From: ZC4RG20 sp963702105
GTDB lineage: Bacteria; Pseudomonadota; Gammaproteobacteria; Steroidobacterales; Rariloculaceae
Length of the DNA: 64,000 bases
Assembly: GCA_963702105.1 (NCBI GenBank)
Contig: OY969712.1
Coordinates: 1,798,001-1,862,000, forward strand
Direction: 5' to 3'
Position numbers and translations under genes: made by a program. The notes below the pieces were generated by a model. The model had not been told where the DNA came from and searched no databases. It saw only the letters and a list, made by a program, of their open reading frames with translations. Below are positions 42,820-52,126 of the stretch, in pieces (the first letter of the stretch is position 1; each line of letters starts with the position of its first letter).

Positions 42820-44429
42820 CGGACGGTCCCGACCGCACGCGCTTGAAGCCCGGCGAGGCGGAGGCGACGCGCCTGTTTCACGAGGCGCCACCGGAAGCGA
42901 CTCGGCTGCGGCCCGAGCCCGGGCCGCCCGAGGCGACGCGGCTGCGGCCCGAGCCCGCGGCGCCCGAGCCGACGCGCCTGCCCCCCGAGCCCCCTGCGCC
43001 CGAAGGGACCCGGCTGCGGCCGCAGGCGGCGAGCCGGGCGCCGACAGGCTCAGACTGGTCGCACCCCGAAGAATGGGAGAGCAGGGAGGGACCTCCGCTC
43101 GCGCCCGGCAGCGTCATCAAGCAGCGCTTCGTGCTCGATTCCGTGCTGGGGCAGGGCGGCATGGGCATCGTCTATCGCGCGCTCGACCGACGTAAGCAGG
43201 AAGCGCAGGACCGTGAGCCTTACGTCGCAATCAAGATCCTCGGCGAGGAATTCCGCCGGCATCCGAACGCATTGATCGCGCTGCAGCGCGAAGCGCGCAA
43301 GGCGCAGACGCTCGCGCATCCGAACGTCATTACGGTCCACGATTTCGACCGCGACGGCACCACGGTCTACATGACCATGGAGTTGCTCGACGGCGACCCG
43401 CTGAACAAGCAGATTGCCGCGCATCCGCACGGGCTCGCACGCGAGAAGGCGCTGCCGATCATTCGCGGTGCGGCGGAAGCGCTGGCCTACGCGCACAAGA
43501 ACGGCATCGTGCATTCGGACTTCAAGCCCGGCAACATTTTCGTCACGCGCCGCGGCGTGAAAGTCCTCGACTTCGGCATCGCGCGCGCCGTGCCGATTCA
43601 GACAGGGGTCGCCACGGGTCAGGAGGCCGGCGCAGCGGGCGCGGAGCCGGCGGGCACGGATCACACCGTGTTCGACGCGGCGGGCCTCGGCGCGCTCACA
43701 CCTTCCTACGCGAGCCCGGAGATGCTCGCGGGCGAGCCGCCGGCGCCGGCGGACGACGTCTTTGCGTTGGGCGTCGTGGCCTTCGAGCTGCTGACGGGGA
43801 GGCACCCGTTCGACAGGTTGCCGGCCGACCGCGCGCGCGACAGCGGCATGAAACCGCCGCCGATCGCCGACCTGCCGCGCCGCCAGCGCAAGGCGCTCGC
43901 GCGAGCGCTCTCGTTCGAACGGACGGCGCGTCAGCCGGACGCTCGCGCGTTCCTCAGAGAGCTGGATGGGCCGAGCCCGGTCCGCAAGGCGGCCTATGCC
44001 TCCCCGATCGTGGTGCTTGCGGCCGCCGCGGCCTACTTTTTCTACGCCGGCCACCAGCTCAAGCCCGACGTGCCGTTCTCGGCACTGCCGCCCGAGGCGC
44101 AAAAGGAGTTCAACGACGACATCGCGCAGGGCGACAAGGCGTTGAAGTTCGGGGCCGTGGCTTTGAACGACGCCTTCGACTATTTCTCGCGCGCGTATAC
44201 GGTTCACCGCAACGACCCGCGCGCGATCCGCGGGTTGCAGGCCGTCGCCGACGGCTTTCTGGGCTCGATGGCGGGCGCCGAGCCCGGCGTGAAGCGAGAC
44301 GTGCTGCGCAAGCTGTACTGCCAGGAGTATCTTTCCGGCTACGCCCCGGTGCTGACGGCGTGCTCGAAGACGCTCGGCGCCGCGCAGTGCACGGAGGAGC
44401 GCATGGGCTGCGCGCCCGCGAACCCGTAA
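42816..44429 (+). CDS. ppkA: T6SS Ser/Thr protein kinase PpkA
   Basis: A 537-residue kinase. An N-terminal Pro/Glu-rich segment with six TRL motifs precedes the kinase domain: GQGGMGIVYRA loop, VAIK lysine K140, catalytic HSDFKPGN (D235), DFGIARA (D252) and a substrate-binding TPSYASPEM. A helix at about residues 394-412 (SPIVVLAAAAAYFFYAG) makes it a membrane kinase with a short C-terminal periplasmic part holding Cys residues. It phosphorylates T6SS partners recognised by TagH and starts the threonine-phosphorylation switch. It overlaps tagF/pppA by 4 bases and ends the cluster. Confidence 0.92.
   Translation: MTDGPDRTRLKPGEAEATRLFHEAPPEATRLRPEPGPPEATRLRPEPAAPEPTRLPPEPPAPEGTRLRPQAASRAPTGSDWSHPEEWESREGPPLAPGSVIKQRFVLDSVLGQGGMGIVYRALDRRKQEAQDREPYVAIKILGEEFRRHPNALIALQREARKAQTLAHPNVITVHDFDRDGTTVYMTMELLDGDPLNKQIAAHPHGLAREKALPIIRGAAEALAYAHKNGIVHSDFKPGNIFVTRRGVKVLDFGIARAVPIQTGVATGQEAGAAGAEPAGTDHTVFDAAGLGALTPSYASPEMLAGEPPAPADDVFALGVVAFELLTGRHPFDRLPADRARDSGMKPPPIADLPRRQRKALARALSFERTARQPDARAFLRELDGPSPVRKAAYASPIVVLAAAAAYFFYAGHQLKPDVPFSALPPEAQKEFNDDIAQGDKALKFGAVALNDAFDYFSRAYTVHRNDPRAIRGLQAVADGFLGSMAGAEPGVKRDVLRKLYCQEYLSGYAPVLTACSKTLGAAQCTEERMGCAPANP
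42834..43016 (+). repeat. Thr-Arg-Leu ladder at the PpkA N-terminus
   Basis: Six TRL motifs have their Thr at residues 8, 18, 29, 41, 53 and 65, spaced 10, 11, 12, 12 and 12. Most are set in [AP]TRLxPEP or similar. The DNA is a degenerate 36-bp repeat. The first unit, DRTRLKP, closely resembles DRTVLRP in TssL. Confidence 0.8.
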
Positions 44430-44482
44430 TGAAGACGTTTACATTTGCAAGGGTTGCCGCGTATGTGGGACATTCCGCTTGT

Positions 44483-44511
44483 TTGACAGGATCAGGCCCC
44501 GTCGCTAATGT
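44483..44511 (+). promoter_or_regulatory. Putative sigma-70 promoter of the caspase-like gene
   Basis: TTGACA (44483-44488) and TAATGT (44506-44511) are separated by exactly 17 bases, in the short gap after ppkA. It implies that the caspase-barrel-lipoprotein genes form a transcription unit separate from the T6SS. The predicted transcript would have a very short leader before the ATG at 44527; the in-frame ATG at 44539 is an alternative start. Confidence 0.5.
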
Positions 44512-44526
44512 CTCTTCGCCACGACA

Positions 44527-46158
44527 ATGACCCGCGCAATGCACCTTAGCGCCCGTTCAATAGTCCTTGCTTGCGTGCTCGCCGCAACGGTGGCGTTGAC
44601 TGGGGCGTCGGCGCATGCACAGGGCCGCAGGGCGCGCAACGCCGGCAAAGCCCAGGAGGGTTACAGCGCCGTGCAGGCTCTCGAAATCGTGGATTGCCTG
44701 CTGCCGGGTCAAGTCAGAGTGGTCGGCGGGCGAACGTATCTCACGCCCCGCCGGCCGACGCGCACGACGGCCGCGGACTGCGGCGCGCGCGGCGGTGAGT
44801 ACCTCGCATACGACCGGGCGGATTACCGCTCGGCGCTCAACGTCTGGTTGCCCACGGCCCAGCAGGGCGATCCCAAAGCGCAGACCATGGTCGGCGAAAT
44901 CTTCGAGCGCGGCCTCGGCGCGCAGCCGAACTACGAGGCGGCGGCGGATTGGTACAAGAAGGCCGCGGATCAGGGCTACGCCCAGGCGGAGTTCGACCTC
45001 GGTGCGCTGTACGAGCAGGGCCTCGGCGTGCCGCAGGACAAGCTCACGGCGCTCAACTGGTATCGCAAGGCGTCCGGCCTCTCTAAGGACAGCGTGATCT
45101 TTCAGTCGGCTGCCGCCGAGGAGCAGTCGGCGCTGCGCAAGCAGCTGGAGGCCCAGATATCTCAGCGCGAGCGCCAGATCGAGGCCTTGCAGAAGCAGGT
45201 GGACGGCCTGCAGCGCCAGCTCGGCAAGGACAAGAGTGCGGCGGAGCAGCTGCAGTCGCTCAAGGGACTGCTGGCTCAGCTGCAGTCCCAGCGCGGCGAC
45301 GACCAGCAGCGCCTGGCCGCCATGCCCACGTACCGCAGCGCGGACTCCGCTCGGCCGGAGTCCTCGAAAGGCGGCAAATTCGAGCAGGGCCGCCAGATCG
45401 AGTACCACCGTAAATCGTTCGGCCGGTACTACGCGCTCATTATCGGCGTCCAGGACTATCAGCACCTCGATAACCTCGCTTCACCCGTCAACGACGTGGA
45501 GCAGGCGAAAAAGGTGCTCGAGCAGAAGTACGGGTTCAGCGTGGTCGCGCTCGTGAATCCCGATCAGCTCACGCTCATGAAGGCCGTGAACCAGCTGAAC
45601 GACACGCTGACCGAGGACGACAATCTGCTGATCTATTTCGCGGGCCATGGCGACCGCTTGAAGAGCGGCACGCGCGAGACGGGCTATTGGCTGCCGACGA
45701 ATGCGGAGCCGCCGCCGGACGATACGCTCTGGGTGCCGAACGAGTTCGTGAGCCGGCACCTCGGCCGGATCAAGGCGAGGCGCGTGCTCGTGGTCTCGGA
45801 CTCGTGCTATGCGGGGCTGCTCGGCGACGACCCGGGGTACGTCATGGTCGGGGAAGGCCACTATACGGACGAGTACATTCAATGGAAGATGCCGAAGCGG
45901 TCGCGGCTCGTGCTGGCCTCGGGCGGTGACCAGCCGGTGCTCGACAGCGGTCCGGGGGGGCATTCGGTCTTCGCGCATGCGTTTCTCGAGACTCTTCAGA
46001 ACAACGATAAGGTGCTCACGGCGCCGGAGCTGTTCTTGGATATCCGAAAGCTCGTCCGCGAGTCCGCGACGGCGGCGAAGAGCGGCCAGGAGCCGGAGCT
46101 GAAGGTCATCAAGGACGCGGGGCACGAGGTCGGCGACTTTTTCTTCATTCCCAGCTGA
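44527..46158 (+). CDS. Secreted caspase-like protein with Sel1 repeats
   Basis: A 543-residue exported protein. A signal peptide (SIVLACVLAATVALTGASAHAQ) is followed by two Sel1-type repeats (DPKAQTMVGEIFERGLG, YAQAEFDLGALYEQGLG), a coiled coil (about residues 196-262) and a C-terminal peptidase C14 domain. The His-Cys dyad is visible: H374 in IYFAGHGD and C427 in VSDSCYAG. Bacterial caspase homologues cut after basic residues and are often linked to stress or signalling. It is encoded right after ppkA but has its own promoter. No Shine-Dalgarno is obvious. Confidence 0.85.
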   Translation: MTRAMHLSARSIVLACVLAATVALTGASAHAQGRRARNAGKAQEGYSAVQALEIVDCLLPGQVRVVGGRTYLTPRRPTRTTAADCGARGGEYLAYDRADYRSALNVWLPTAQQGDPKAQTMVGEIFERGLGAQPNYEAAADWYKKAADQGYAQAEFDLGALYEQGLGVPQDKLTALNWYRKASGLSKDSVIFQSAAAEEQSALRKQLEAQISQRERQIEALQKQVDGLQRQLGKDKSAAEQLQSLKGLLAQLQSQRGDDQQRLAAMPTYRSADSARPESSKGGKFEQGRQIEYHRKSFGRYYALIIGVQDYQHLDNLASPVNDVEQAKKVLEQKYGFSVVALVNPDQLTLMKAVNQLNDTLTEDDNLLIYFAGHGDRLKSGTRETGYWLPTNAEPPPDDTLWVPNEFVSRHLGRIKARRVLVVSDSCYAGLLGDDPGYVMVGEGHYTDEYIQWKMPKRSRLVLASGGDQPVLDSGPGGHSVFAHAFLETLQNNDKVLTAPELFLDIRKLVRESATAAKSGQEPELKVIKDAGHEVGDFFFIPS

Positions 46159-46269
46159 AGAAAACGAGGAAGAACGGTCCGACGCATTCGCGCGCGGATC
46201 GGCAGGCGGAGCGCGGCTCCGCCGGCAGCGGTAAGGGGGCGGGGCTGCAGCTGTCGGAGGACGGCGTCG

Positions 46270-47922
46270 ATGAACCCAAATGGTTACCTCAGCAATGCGC
46301 CGCGAGGCCATGTTCTCGCAGTTTGTGCCGCTGTGGCGCTCTTCGGCCTCGGCCGCGGCGTCGAGGCGCAGACGAACGACGGTCAGGCCGGGCCCGGGCT
46401 GCTCGGCTCGGGTCTGAGCTACGCGAATGACATCGAGCGGGCCGCCGCGGCCGCCAACGACCTCGTTTTCCGGACGCTGGACACGGACTGCAACCCGGGC
46501 GGGGTGCTCGATCAGATCCCCGACCCGACGTTCGGCGACATCACCTCAGTGGGGGCCACGCGGGACGCCGGCGGCCCCGGCCCGCTTTGCAATCCCGATA
46601 CGTTCTTCGTCTACGTCAACGCGCGAGAGCTCGTGCAGACGGCCAACGAGCTGCAGGGGCAGGGACCGACGATCGCGAGCCTGCACCTCGACCAGGAAGG
46701 TCTCGGCGCCGCGCTGCGCTGGACCGCGGCCGAGGAGCTCTCGGCGCAGGGATCCATGGCCACGGAGTTCGCGAACAGCCAGCTTTCGACGCTCGCGGCC
46801 CGCCTGACCGCACTGAGGTTCGGGGCGACGGGCTTTACGACGACCGGGCTGTACGACTGGCGCGGCGCCGCCTCGCCGCTGTTCGCGCAGGCGGGCGAGG
46901 CGCCCGTTTCGACGGACAAGCCCGGCGACGCGGCCGCACCGGCCGCCGGAGCCGCCGAGCGGTACAGCCCCTGGGGCGGATTCCTGAACTGGGGGTTCGG
47001 CTACGGCAACAAGGCGCCGACCGCCCGCGAAGACGCGTTCGACTTCGACGGCTCCGAGTACACTCTGGGTGCCGACTATCGCCTGCCGGGCTCGATCGTG
47101 CTCGGCGGCATCCTCGGTTCGACGCGGCAAGCCATCGACTTCGATCCCACGGCCAGCGAGATCAGCGTCGTGGACGGCAACATTCGCTCGGACGGCCGCA
47201 GCTTCATGGTCTTTGCGATGTCGCAGGGCGAACGGCTGACCCTGAGCGGGTCGGTGGGCATGCAGTCGCTCGATTACGTCGTCGATCGTGACATTCAGTA
47301 CCCTTCGTTCAATCCTTACACTCAGAGCGTCTATTCGCTCGCACGCAGCACGCCAAGCGCCGACGTCACGACCTCGACGTTCGGATTTTCTTACGCCTTC
47401 TCGTGGAACAAGTTCACGCTCGAGCCGACCTTGGACGTCGAGGCGCTCCGCGTTTCGATCGGCGCATTTTCCGAGCAGCGCAGCATCAACCTGTTGAGTA
47501 ACGCGAGTCAGAGCCGGCGGTTCGACCTCGCGGTATCGAAGCAGGACATCCACAGCTTGAAGACGGCCGTCGGCGCGAGGTTTCAGTACGTCGTGACCCC
47601 GCGCTTCGGCGTCGTCGTGCCGTTCGGGAGCGTGCGGCTGTTTCACGAGTCGCAAAACGGCACGCGGACCATTTCGAGCGGCTACGCCGCGCTCGCCGAC
47701 ATTCTCGGAACGACGACGTTCAAGCTGCCGACCGATGCCGCCGACCGGTCCTACTTCACGGCCGCCGTGGGGGTCTCGGCCGTGCTGCGCGGCGGGCGGC
47801 AGCGCGAAGCGGGCGGGCCCATAGCGGGCGGCCTCAGCGGCTTCTTCCAGTATGAAACCGTCCAGCAACGCCAGAATTACAGCGATAACGTGCTGACGGC
47901 CGGGTTCCGGTATGAGTTTTGA
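46270..47922 (+). CDS. Autotransporter-type outer-membrane beta-barrel protein
   Basis: A 550-residue outer-membrane protein. A signal peptide (LAVCAAVALFGLGRGVEAQ) precedes an N-terminal region of about 200 residues, then a barrel of alternating amphipathic strands starting near YSPWGGFLNWGFGYGNK and ending with the C-terminal signature TAGFRYEF. The pattern matches autotransporter beta-domains (GGFLNWG, FTLEPTLDVEALRVSIGAF). The passenger region is short, with two Cys, and has no known enzyme domain. It is followed after 31 bases by the haem-motif lipoprotein. Confidence 0.82.
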   Translation: MNPNGYLSNAPRGHVLAVCAAVALFGLGRGVEAQTNDGQAGPGLLGSGLSYANDIERAAAAANDLVFRTLDTDCNPGGVLDQIPDPTFGDITSVGATRDAGGPGPLCNPDTFFVYVNARELVQTANELQGQGPTIASLHLDQEGLGAALRWTAAEELSAQGSMATEFANSQLSTLAARLTALRFGATGFTTTGLYDWRGAASPLFAQAGEAPVSTDKPGDAAAPAAGAAERYSPWGGFLNWGFGYGNKAPTAREDAFDFDGSEYTLGADYRLPGSIVLGGILGSTRQAIDFDPTASEISVVDGNIRSDGRSFMVFAMSQGERLTLSGSVGMQSLDYVVDRDIQYPSFNPYTQSVYSLARSTPSADVTTSTFGFSYAFSWNKFTLEPTLDVEALRVSIGAFSEQRSINLLSNASQSRRFDLAVSKQDIHSLKTAVGARFQYVVTPRFGVVVPFGSVRLFHESQNGTRTISSGYAALADILGTTTFKLPTDAADRSYFTAAVGVSAVLRGGRQREAGGPIAGGLSGFFQYETVQQRQNYSDNVLTAGFRYEF

Positions 47923-47953
47923 CCGGCCGGGCAAGCAAGGGAAAGAAAAAGCG

Positions 47954-50900
47954 ATGCGTACACAGCGATGCTCGAGGCGAGCGCGGCGGCTGCGACGCGC
48001 CGCGGGGATGGCGGCCTTGTGCCTGCCGGTCTTCGGATGCAGCAAGCTCAGCGACGTCGGCCGGCAAACGGAGCCCGCGATCCAGACGATCGCCTCGGCG
48101 ATCGGCCAGCCTTACACGACGGACAGCAGCGGCAACCTGAATACGACCGTGCGCGCCGGCGCGGACGTGCTCTTGAGCGGCGAGAACAGCCAGAAGGGCG
48201 CAACGGACACCGGGGCTCCGCTGATCTCGTTCAAGTGGGAGCAGATCGATCCGGGCACGACGCCGGTGCAGCTGATCTACAGGACCAGCAATACCGTTTC
48301 GTTTCTCGCCCCGCAGGTGAGCCAGGATACGACCTTGAAGTTCAAGCTCACGGTCGCCGACGGCGAGGGCCGCTCCGGCTCGACCGAGGCCGACGTGCTC
48401 GTGAAGCCCTTCCGAGACGTGGATCATTTCCTGCAGTATCTGGACGTGCCTGGCACCTTTCCGGTCGTCGTCGGGACCGACGCCAAGGTCGCCGCCGACC
48501 CGGCCGCCGGCGCCACTGCCCAAGTGCCGGTTTCGGTGACGATGACGAAGCTCGTGAGCTTCACGGACCGGAACGGAATCACCCACTCGCGCGTCGCGCT
48601 CAGCGGGCCCGTCACGGTGAACACGGGCTGGACGGCGCGCCTCGGCAGCGGCGGCAACGGCTGCGCGGCCCCCGAGAATCCGACCGTGAATCTGCCCGTG
48701 CCGCGCGTCAACCTCGACGACGTGCTGGCCGATGCGGCCGGCGCCTTTCCGGCCGGCACCGTGCTTTCGGATGCGATGGAGCTCGCCGACGTCGGCACCG
48801 TTCAGCTCGAAGTGCGCCTCGACGCCGCATCGGCCGCCGCGACCCCGCTGCTCTGCGTCAATGGCGCGACCACCGCCGCCGCCAGCGGCGCGATCGTCGA
48901 TGCCGCAAGTCTGCTCGGCAACGCTTCGCCGCGCGATTCGGCAACGTCGGCTCAGGCGTACTACAACACGATTGATCCGACGGGCAGCAAAACCACGTTA
49001 GCCGGCTGGCTCGAGGCGAACGGGTTCGACTCGACGGTCAAGGGTTGGAACGCCGACGCGCACGCCGTCTATACGAACAACTTCGATCTCGGCTTCGGGC
49101 GCGACATGTATATGAAGCAGGGCGCCTGCGACAGCGGCGCGGGCGCTCTGCCCCTCGACGAGCGCAGAGGAAAATGCAACGTCGCGGCCGTCGTGGTGAA
49201 CTACGCGGGCATCGAGGCCGCGGCGAAGGCGCTGAATCCCATCGTCGCCGTCGCCATGGAGTACAGCGCGGCACCTGGCGGCGCCCAACGCTTCGTGAAG
49301 TTTTACACCTACGCGTTCGACTCGCGCAGCGGCGGCTTCGCCCGCGTGCTCAGCGTGAATCTCGACCGGCGCGGCGAGGAGGATATGCCGCAGGCCTGCA
49401 CGGTCTGTCACGGCGGGGCGCCGGGCACCGTGGACCAGACGACCGGGCTGTACAGCAACGGCGGCGACGTAAATGCCGCGTTTCTGTCGTGGGACCTCGA
49501 TTCGCTGCTGTACTCGGATACCGACCCCGGCTTCTCGAGCAAATCCCGGGATGCCGCGTTGCGTGCCCAGTTCACTCGCGCCAATCAGGAAGCCGAGTTC
49601 AAGAAGCTCAACGAAGGTGCCTACCTTACGATGGCGGATCCGCCCGGGGCCGCCGGCCGCTATGCGCTCGTGCGCGAGCTGCTGGAAGGCTGGTACGGCG
49701 GCGCCGGTTTGCCGAAGGCCTCGTTCGATGGCAGCTTCGTGCCTCAGGGCTGGAAGCCCGAGGGTCCGGACGGCACCGCGAATACGGCAGACGACAATCC
49801 GGCGGACTCGGCCACGGTCTACTCCGACGTCTTTGCGCGCAATTGCCGCGCGTGCCACGACGCTCAGGTGCCCGTTGCTGGAACCGATCCCCGCACGGCC
49901 ACCGTCAACGTCTCGGGCGTCGGCCCGCTACCCGCCTGCAGCAACGATGCCCGGCTCGGGAATACGAGCGTCGGCGTAACGTACCAAGTGCCGATGGGCT
50001 GTTACTGGGAGTTTGCGCATGCCCCCGACCTGACCGACCGCCTGAGCCGGAATGTCATGCCTTTCGCGCGTCGGACGAGCGACCGCATGTGGGTCAGTGC
50101 AGACGGTCAGTCGGCGGGCGATCTTCTACGGGCCCACCTGCTGGCCGCGCAGGGCACGACGGTCGACGAACCGGGGACACCCTACGCCTGCATCGATACG
50201 CTCGGCAACGTCACTCGCGGCAAGTGGCTCGGCCTCACCTCCACCTGCAGCCGATTTCTCGACGGTGCGCATTGGACGTTGTCGCCGCCGGCCGCGAGCG
50301 CGGCCGCTCTCGTCGGCGCCGACACGGCTTCAACGCGCTTCTTGCCGGACGTTCAGGGCGACTATACCGTTACCCTCAGCGACGCCGCGGGTGCATCCTC
50401 CGCACAGGTCATCGCTTCGGTCCCCGTCGCCTCGCCCGTCGCGGGCGACGGGACGGCCTCCGTCGTGCTCGACCCGAGCGGGACGGGCACGGTCGACGTC
50501 GACGTAGGCGCCCTTGCCAGTTCCCGGGATCCGCTCGCCTCGACGAGCATCGAAAGCCAGAACGGGGTCTCCGCAACCGTCGTCGGCCCCACGACCATTC
50601 GCATCACGGCGAATTCGGTGGCAGGCGGCACGGTGACGTACCACCTCGCGGACGTAGACGGCGACCTCTCCGGCACGGCCACGATCACCGTGAATGTGGC
50701 GGGCAGTATCGCCGCGAACGATCAGACCTTCACTTTCACGACGAACAGCACTGCCAACGATGTCGACCTCGCGGCGCTCGTGAGCAGGCCGACGGGGCAG
50801 GACATCACGCTGACCGTCACGCAACCGACCGTGCACCGCAGCCGCGGTCCGGGCAGCGTCTCGGCTCCCGACGGAACAGGGCACGTGAAGTACAACGCTC

Positions 50901-51409
50901 CGTTGGGCGTCACTTCCTACTTCAACGGCGCGACGATCGACGCAAACAGCCAGGATCAATTCACGTACACGGCATGCTTCTCGTTGCAGCCGGCCACCTG
51001 CGACAGCGGTACGATCACCGTACGCCTCGAGGGCACGCGAAGCTTTCCTTCGGTGCAGACGATCATGTCGAACAACTGTTCGGCCGGGTGTCACGAGAGC
51101 GCGCAGACCGGCGCGAATTCCAACTATATCGTCGGTGCGACTTATGCCGACGCGAATGCCCGCCACGCGCTGTACTGCGAGCTCACGACGCTCAAGTCCG
51201 TTACGGGAAACACGGGCACGGAACCGGCGAATACGCCCTACGTAGACTTGACGACGCCAAGCTCGAGCCTGCTCTATCGGAAACCGCAGAACCTCGACGG
51301 TCACGGCGGCGCTACAGTCGGCGACGCCGCGAGCGTCTGGGATCCGATTCTCCAGTGGATCGACGAGGGCGCTTACTTCACGGAGAACAGCAATCAGAGT
51401 TGTCCGTAG
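47954..51409 (+). CDS. Large lipoprotein with three haem-c-like motifs and Ig-like regions
   Basis: A 1151-residue predicted lipoprotein; the lipobox is LPVFGC with C29. Haem-binding-type motifs are CTVCH (residues 482-486), CRACH (631-635) and a longer-spaced CSAGCH (1042-1047). The N-terminal region reads like a PKD/Ig fold (FKWEQIDPGTTPVQLIY, LKFKLTVADGEGRSGST) and later regions like cadherin/VCBS domains. It is likely a surface or periplasmic cytochrome-like protein. The start is the ATG at 47954, since earlier Mets overlap the barrel gene's stop. Function unknown. Confidence 0.75.
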   Translation: MRTQRCSRRARRLRRAAGMAALCLPVFGCSKLSDVGRQTEPAIQTIASAIGQPYTTDSSGNLNTTVRAGADVLLSGENSQKGATDTGAPLISFKWEQIDPGTTPVQLIYRTSNTVSFLAPQVSQDTTLKFKLTVADGEGRSGSTEADVLVKPFRDVDHFLQYLDVPGTFPVVVGTDAKVAADPAAGATAQVPVSVTMTKLVSFTDRNGITHSRVALSGPVTVNTGWTARLGSGGNGCAAPENPTVNLPVPRVNLDDVLADAAGAFPAGTVLSDAMELADVGTVQLEVRLDAASAAATPLLCVNGATTAAASGAIVDAASLLGNASPRDSATSAQAYYNTIDPTGSKTTLAGWLEANGFDSTVKGWNADAHAVYTNNFDLGFGRDMYMKQGACDSGAGALPLDERRGKCNVAAVVVNYAGIEAAAKALNPIVAVAMEYSAAPGGAQRFVKFYTYAFDSRSGGFARVLSVNLDRRGEEDMPQACTVCHGGAPGTVDQTTGLYSNGGDVNAAFLSWDLDSLLYSDTDPGFSSKSRDAALRAQFTRANQEAEFKKLNEGAYLTMADPPGAAGRYALVRELLEGWYGGAGLPKASFDGSFVPQGWKPEGPDGTANTADDNPADSATVYSDVFARNCRACHDAQVPVAGTDPRTATVNVSGVGPLPACSNDARLGNTSVGVTYQVPMGCYWEFAHAPDLTDRLSRNVMPFARRTSDRMWVSADGQSAGDLLRAHLLAAQGTTVDEPGTPYACIDTLGNVTRGKWLGLTSTCSRFLDGAHWTLSPPAASAAALVGADTASTRFLPDVQGDYTVTLSDAAGASSAQVIASVPVASPVAGDGTASVVLDPSGTGTVDVDVGALASSRDPLASTSIESQNGVSATVVGPTTIRITANSVAGGTVTYHLADVDGDLSGTATITVNVAGSIAANDQTFTFTTNSTANDVDLAALVSRPTGQDITLTVTQPTVHRSRGPGSVSAPDGTGHVKYNAPLGVTSYFNGATIDANSQDQFTYTACFSLQPATCDSGTITVRLEGTRSFPSVQTIMSNNCSAGCHESAQTGANSNYIVGATYADANARHALYCELTTLKSVTGNTGTEPANTPYVDLTTPSSSLLYRKPQNLDGHGGATVGDAASVWDPILQWIDEGAYFTENSNQSCP

Positions 51410-51509
51410 CGCCGAGGTGCGGCGGGACGGCGGCACGCGCCGCGCCGAAGGCCGTGGCGGCGCCGGCCGCGAGAAGCGATAGAACGCGAAGAACGACGAA
51501 TATCCTGCG

Positions 51510-51953
51510 CTATTCGACGGGTTCGGGGTTTGCGCCGGGTGCGTGGGCGCGCGGCTTGAGCAAGCGCTCCCCGAGCGTATAGACGAGCGCGTGGTGCAAG
51601 ACGGAAAGCGCGGCCAGCGCGATCGCGAGGCCCCGCTGCCCGATCACCCAGAGGGCAAGCGCCGCGAGCGCGGAGATCGCGAGCTCCTCGATCAGGCGCA
51701 GCGGTTCGGCGTACCGACCGGCGAAACGAAAGTCGAGCGCGCCCCAGATTCCGAAGCCCACGGCGGGCGCTGCGACCCCGAGCACGGTTTTCGCTGCAAG
51801 GCCGGTGCCCTCGTGAATCCCCCACCAAGCCAGGCCGGCGACGATGCCCGCCTCCAACACGCCGCGCAGAGCGACGTTGACCCAGCTCAGCGCCGACTGC
51901 CTCTTCGCCTTCGCCGCGCGCGCCTCCATCCGCCGGGGATCTCGAGCGCTCAC
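51510..51953 (-). CDS. YrdB-like (DUF2568) membrane protein
   Basis: A protein of about 147 residues with four hydrophobic helices (VLEAGIVAGLAWWGI, TVLGVAAPAVGFGIWGALDF, ISALAALALWVIG, LAIALAALSVLHHALVY). The LGVAAP...GFGIWGALDF block matches the YrdB family (DUF2568), small inner-membrane proteins of unknown function. The GTG at 51953 forms a GTGA overlap with the upstream DsrE-like gene, so the two are coupled; an ATG at 51929 is also possible. Confidence 0.72.
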   Translation of the reverse strand: MSARDPRRMEARAAKAKRQSALSWVNVALRGVLEAGIVAGLAWWGIHEGTGLAAKTVLGVAAPAVGFGIWGALDFRFAGRYAEPLRLIEELAISALAALALWVIGQRGLAIALAALSVLHHALVYTLGERLLKPRAHAPGANPEPVE

Positions 51954-52126
51954 AGCTTGAGTAGTGTGCAGCCCTGACCGCACATTCCCACTTCGATCCC
52001 TGCCTTCTTGAGCGCCGCGATCAGCGGGAGATTCGGGTTGTCTACATGGAGTTTCGCGCGGTAGTGCGCGTCGTCGCGCACGGCCGGCGTCGCGGCGCCA
52101 AGGATCGTCGGGAGGCGTGCATGCAT
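51950..52126 (-). CDS. Short DsrE-like fragment
   Basis: A 58-residue protein with a strong AAGGAG 7 bases before its ATG. The core DNPNLPLIAALKKAGIEVGMCGQG closely matches the centre of DsrE/DsrF sulfur-relay family proteins, which are usually 110-170 residues. The N-terminal strands and the C-terminal part after CGQ are missing. It is either a truncated but translated remnant or a miniature member; the single-Cys CGQ motif, used in sulfur handling, is kept along with a second Cys (GCTLL). Confidence 0.6.
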   Translation of the reverse strand: MHARLPTILGAATPAVRDDAHYRAKLHVDNPNLPLIAALKKAGIEVGMCGQGCTLLKL

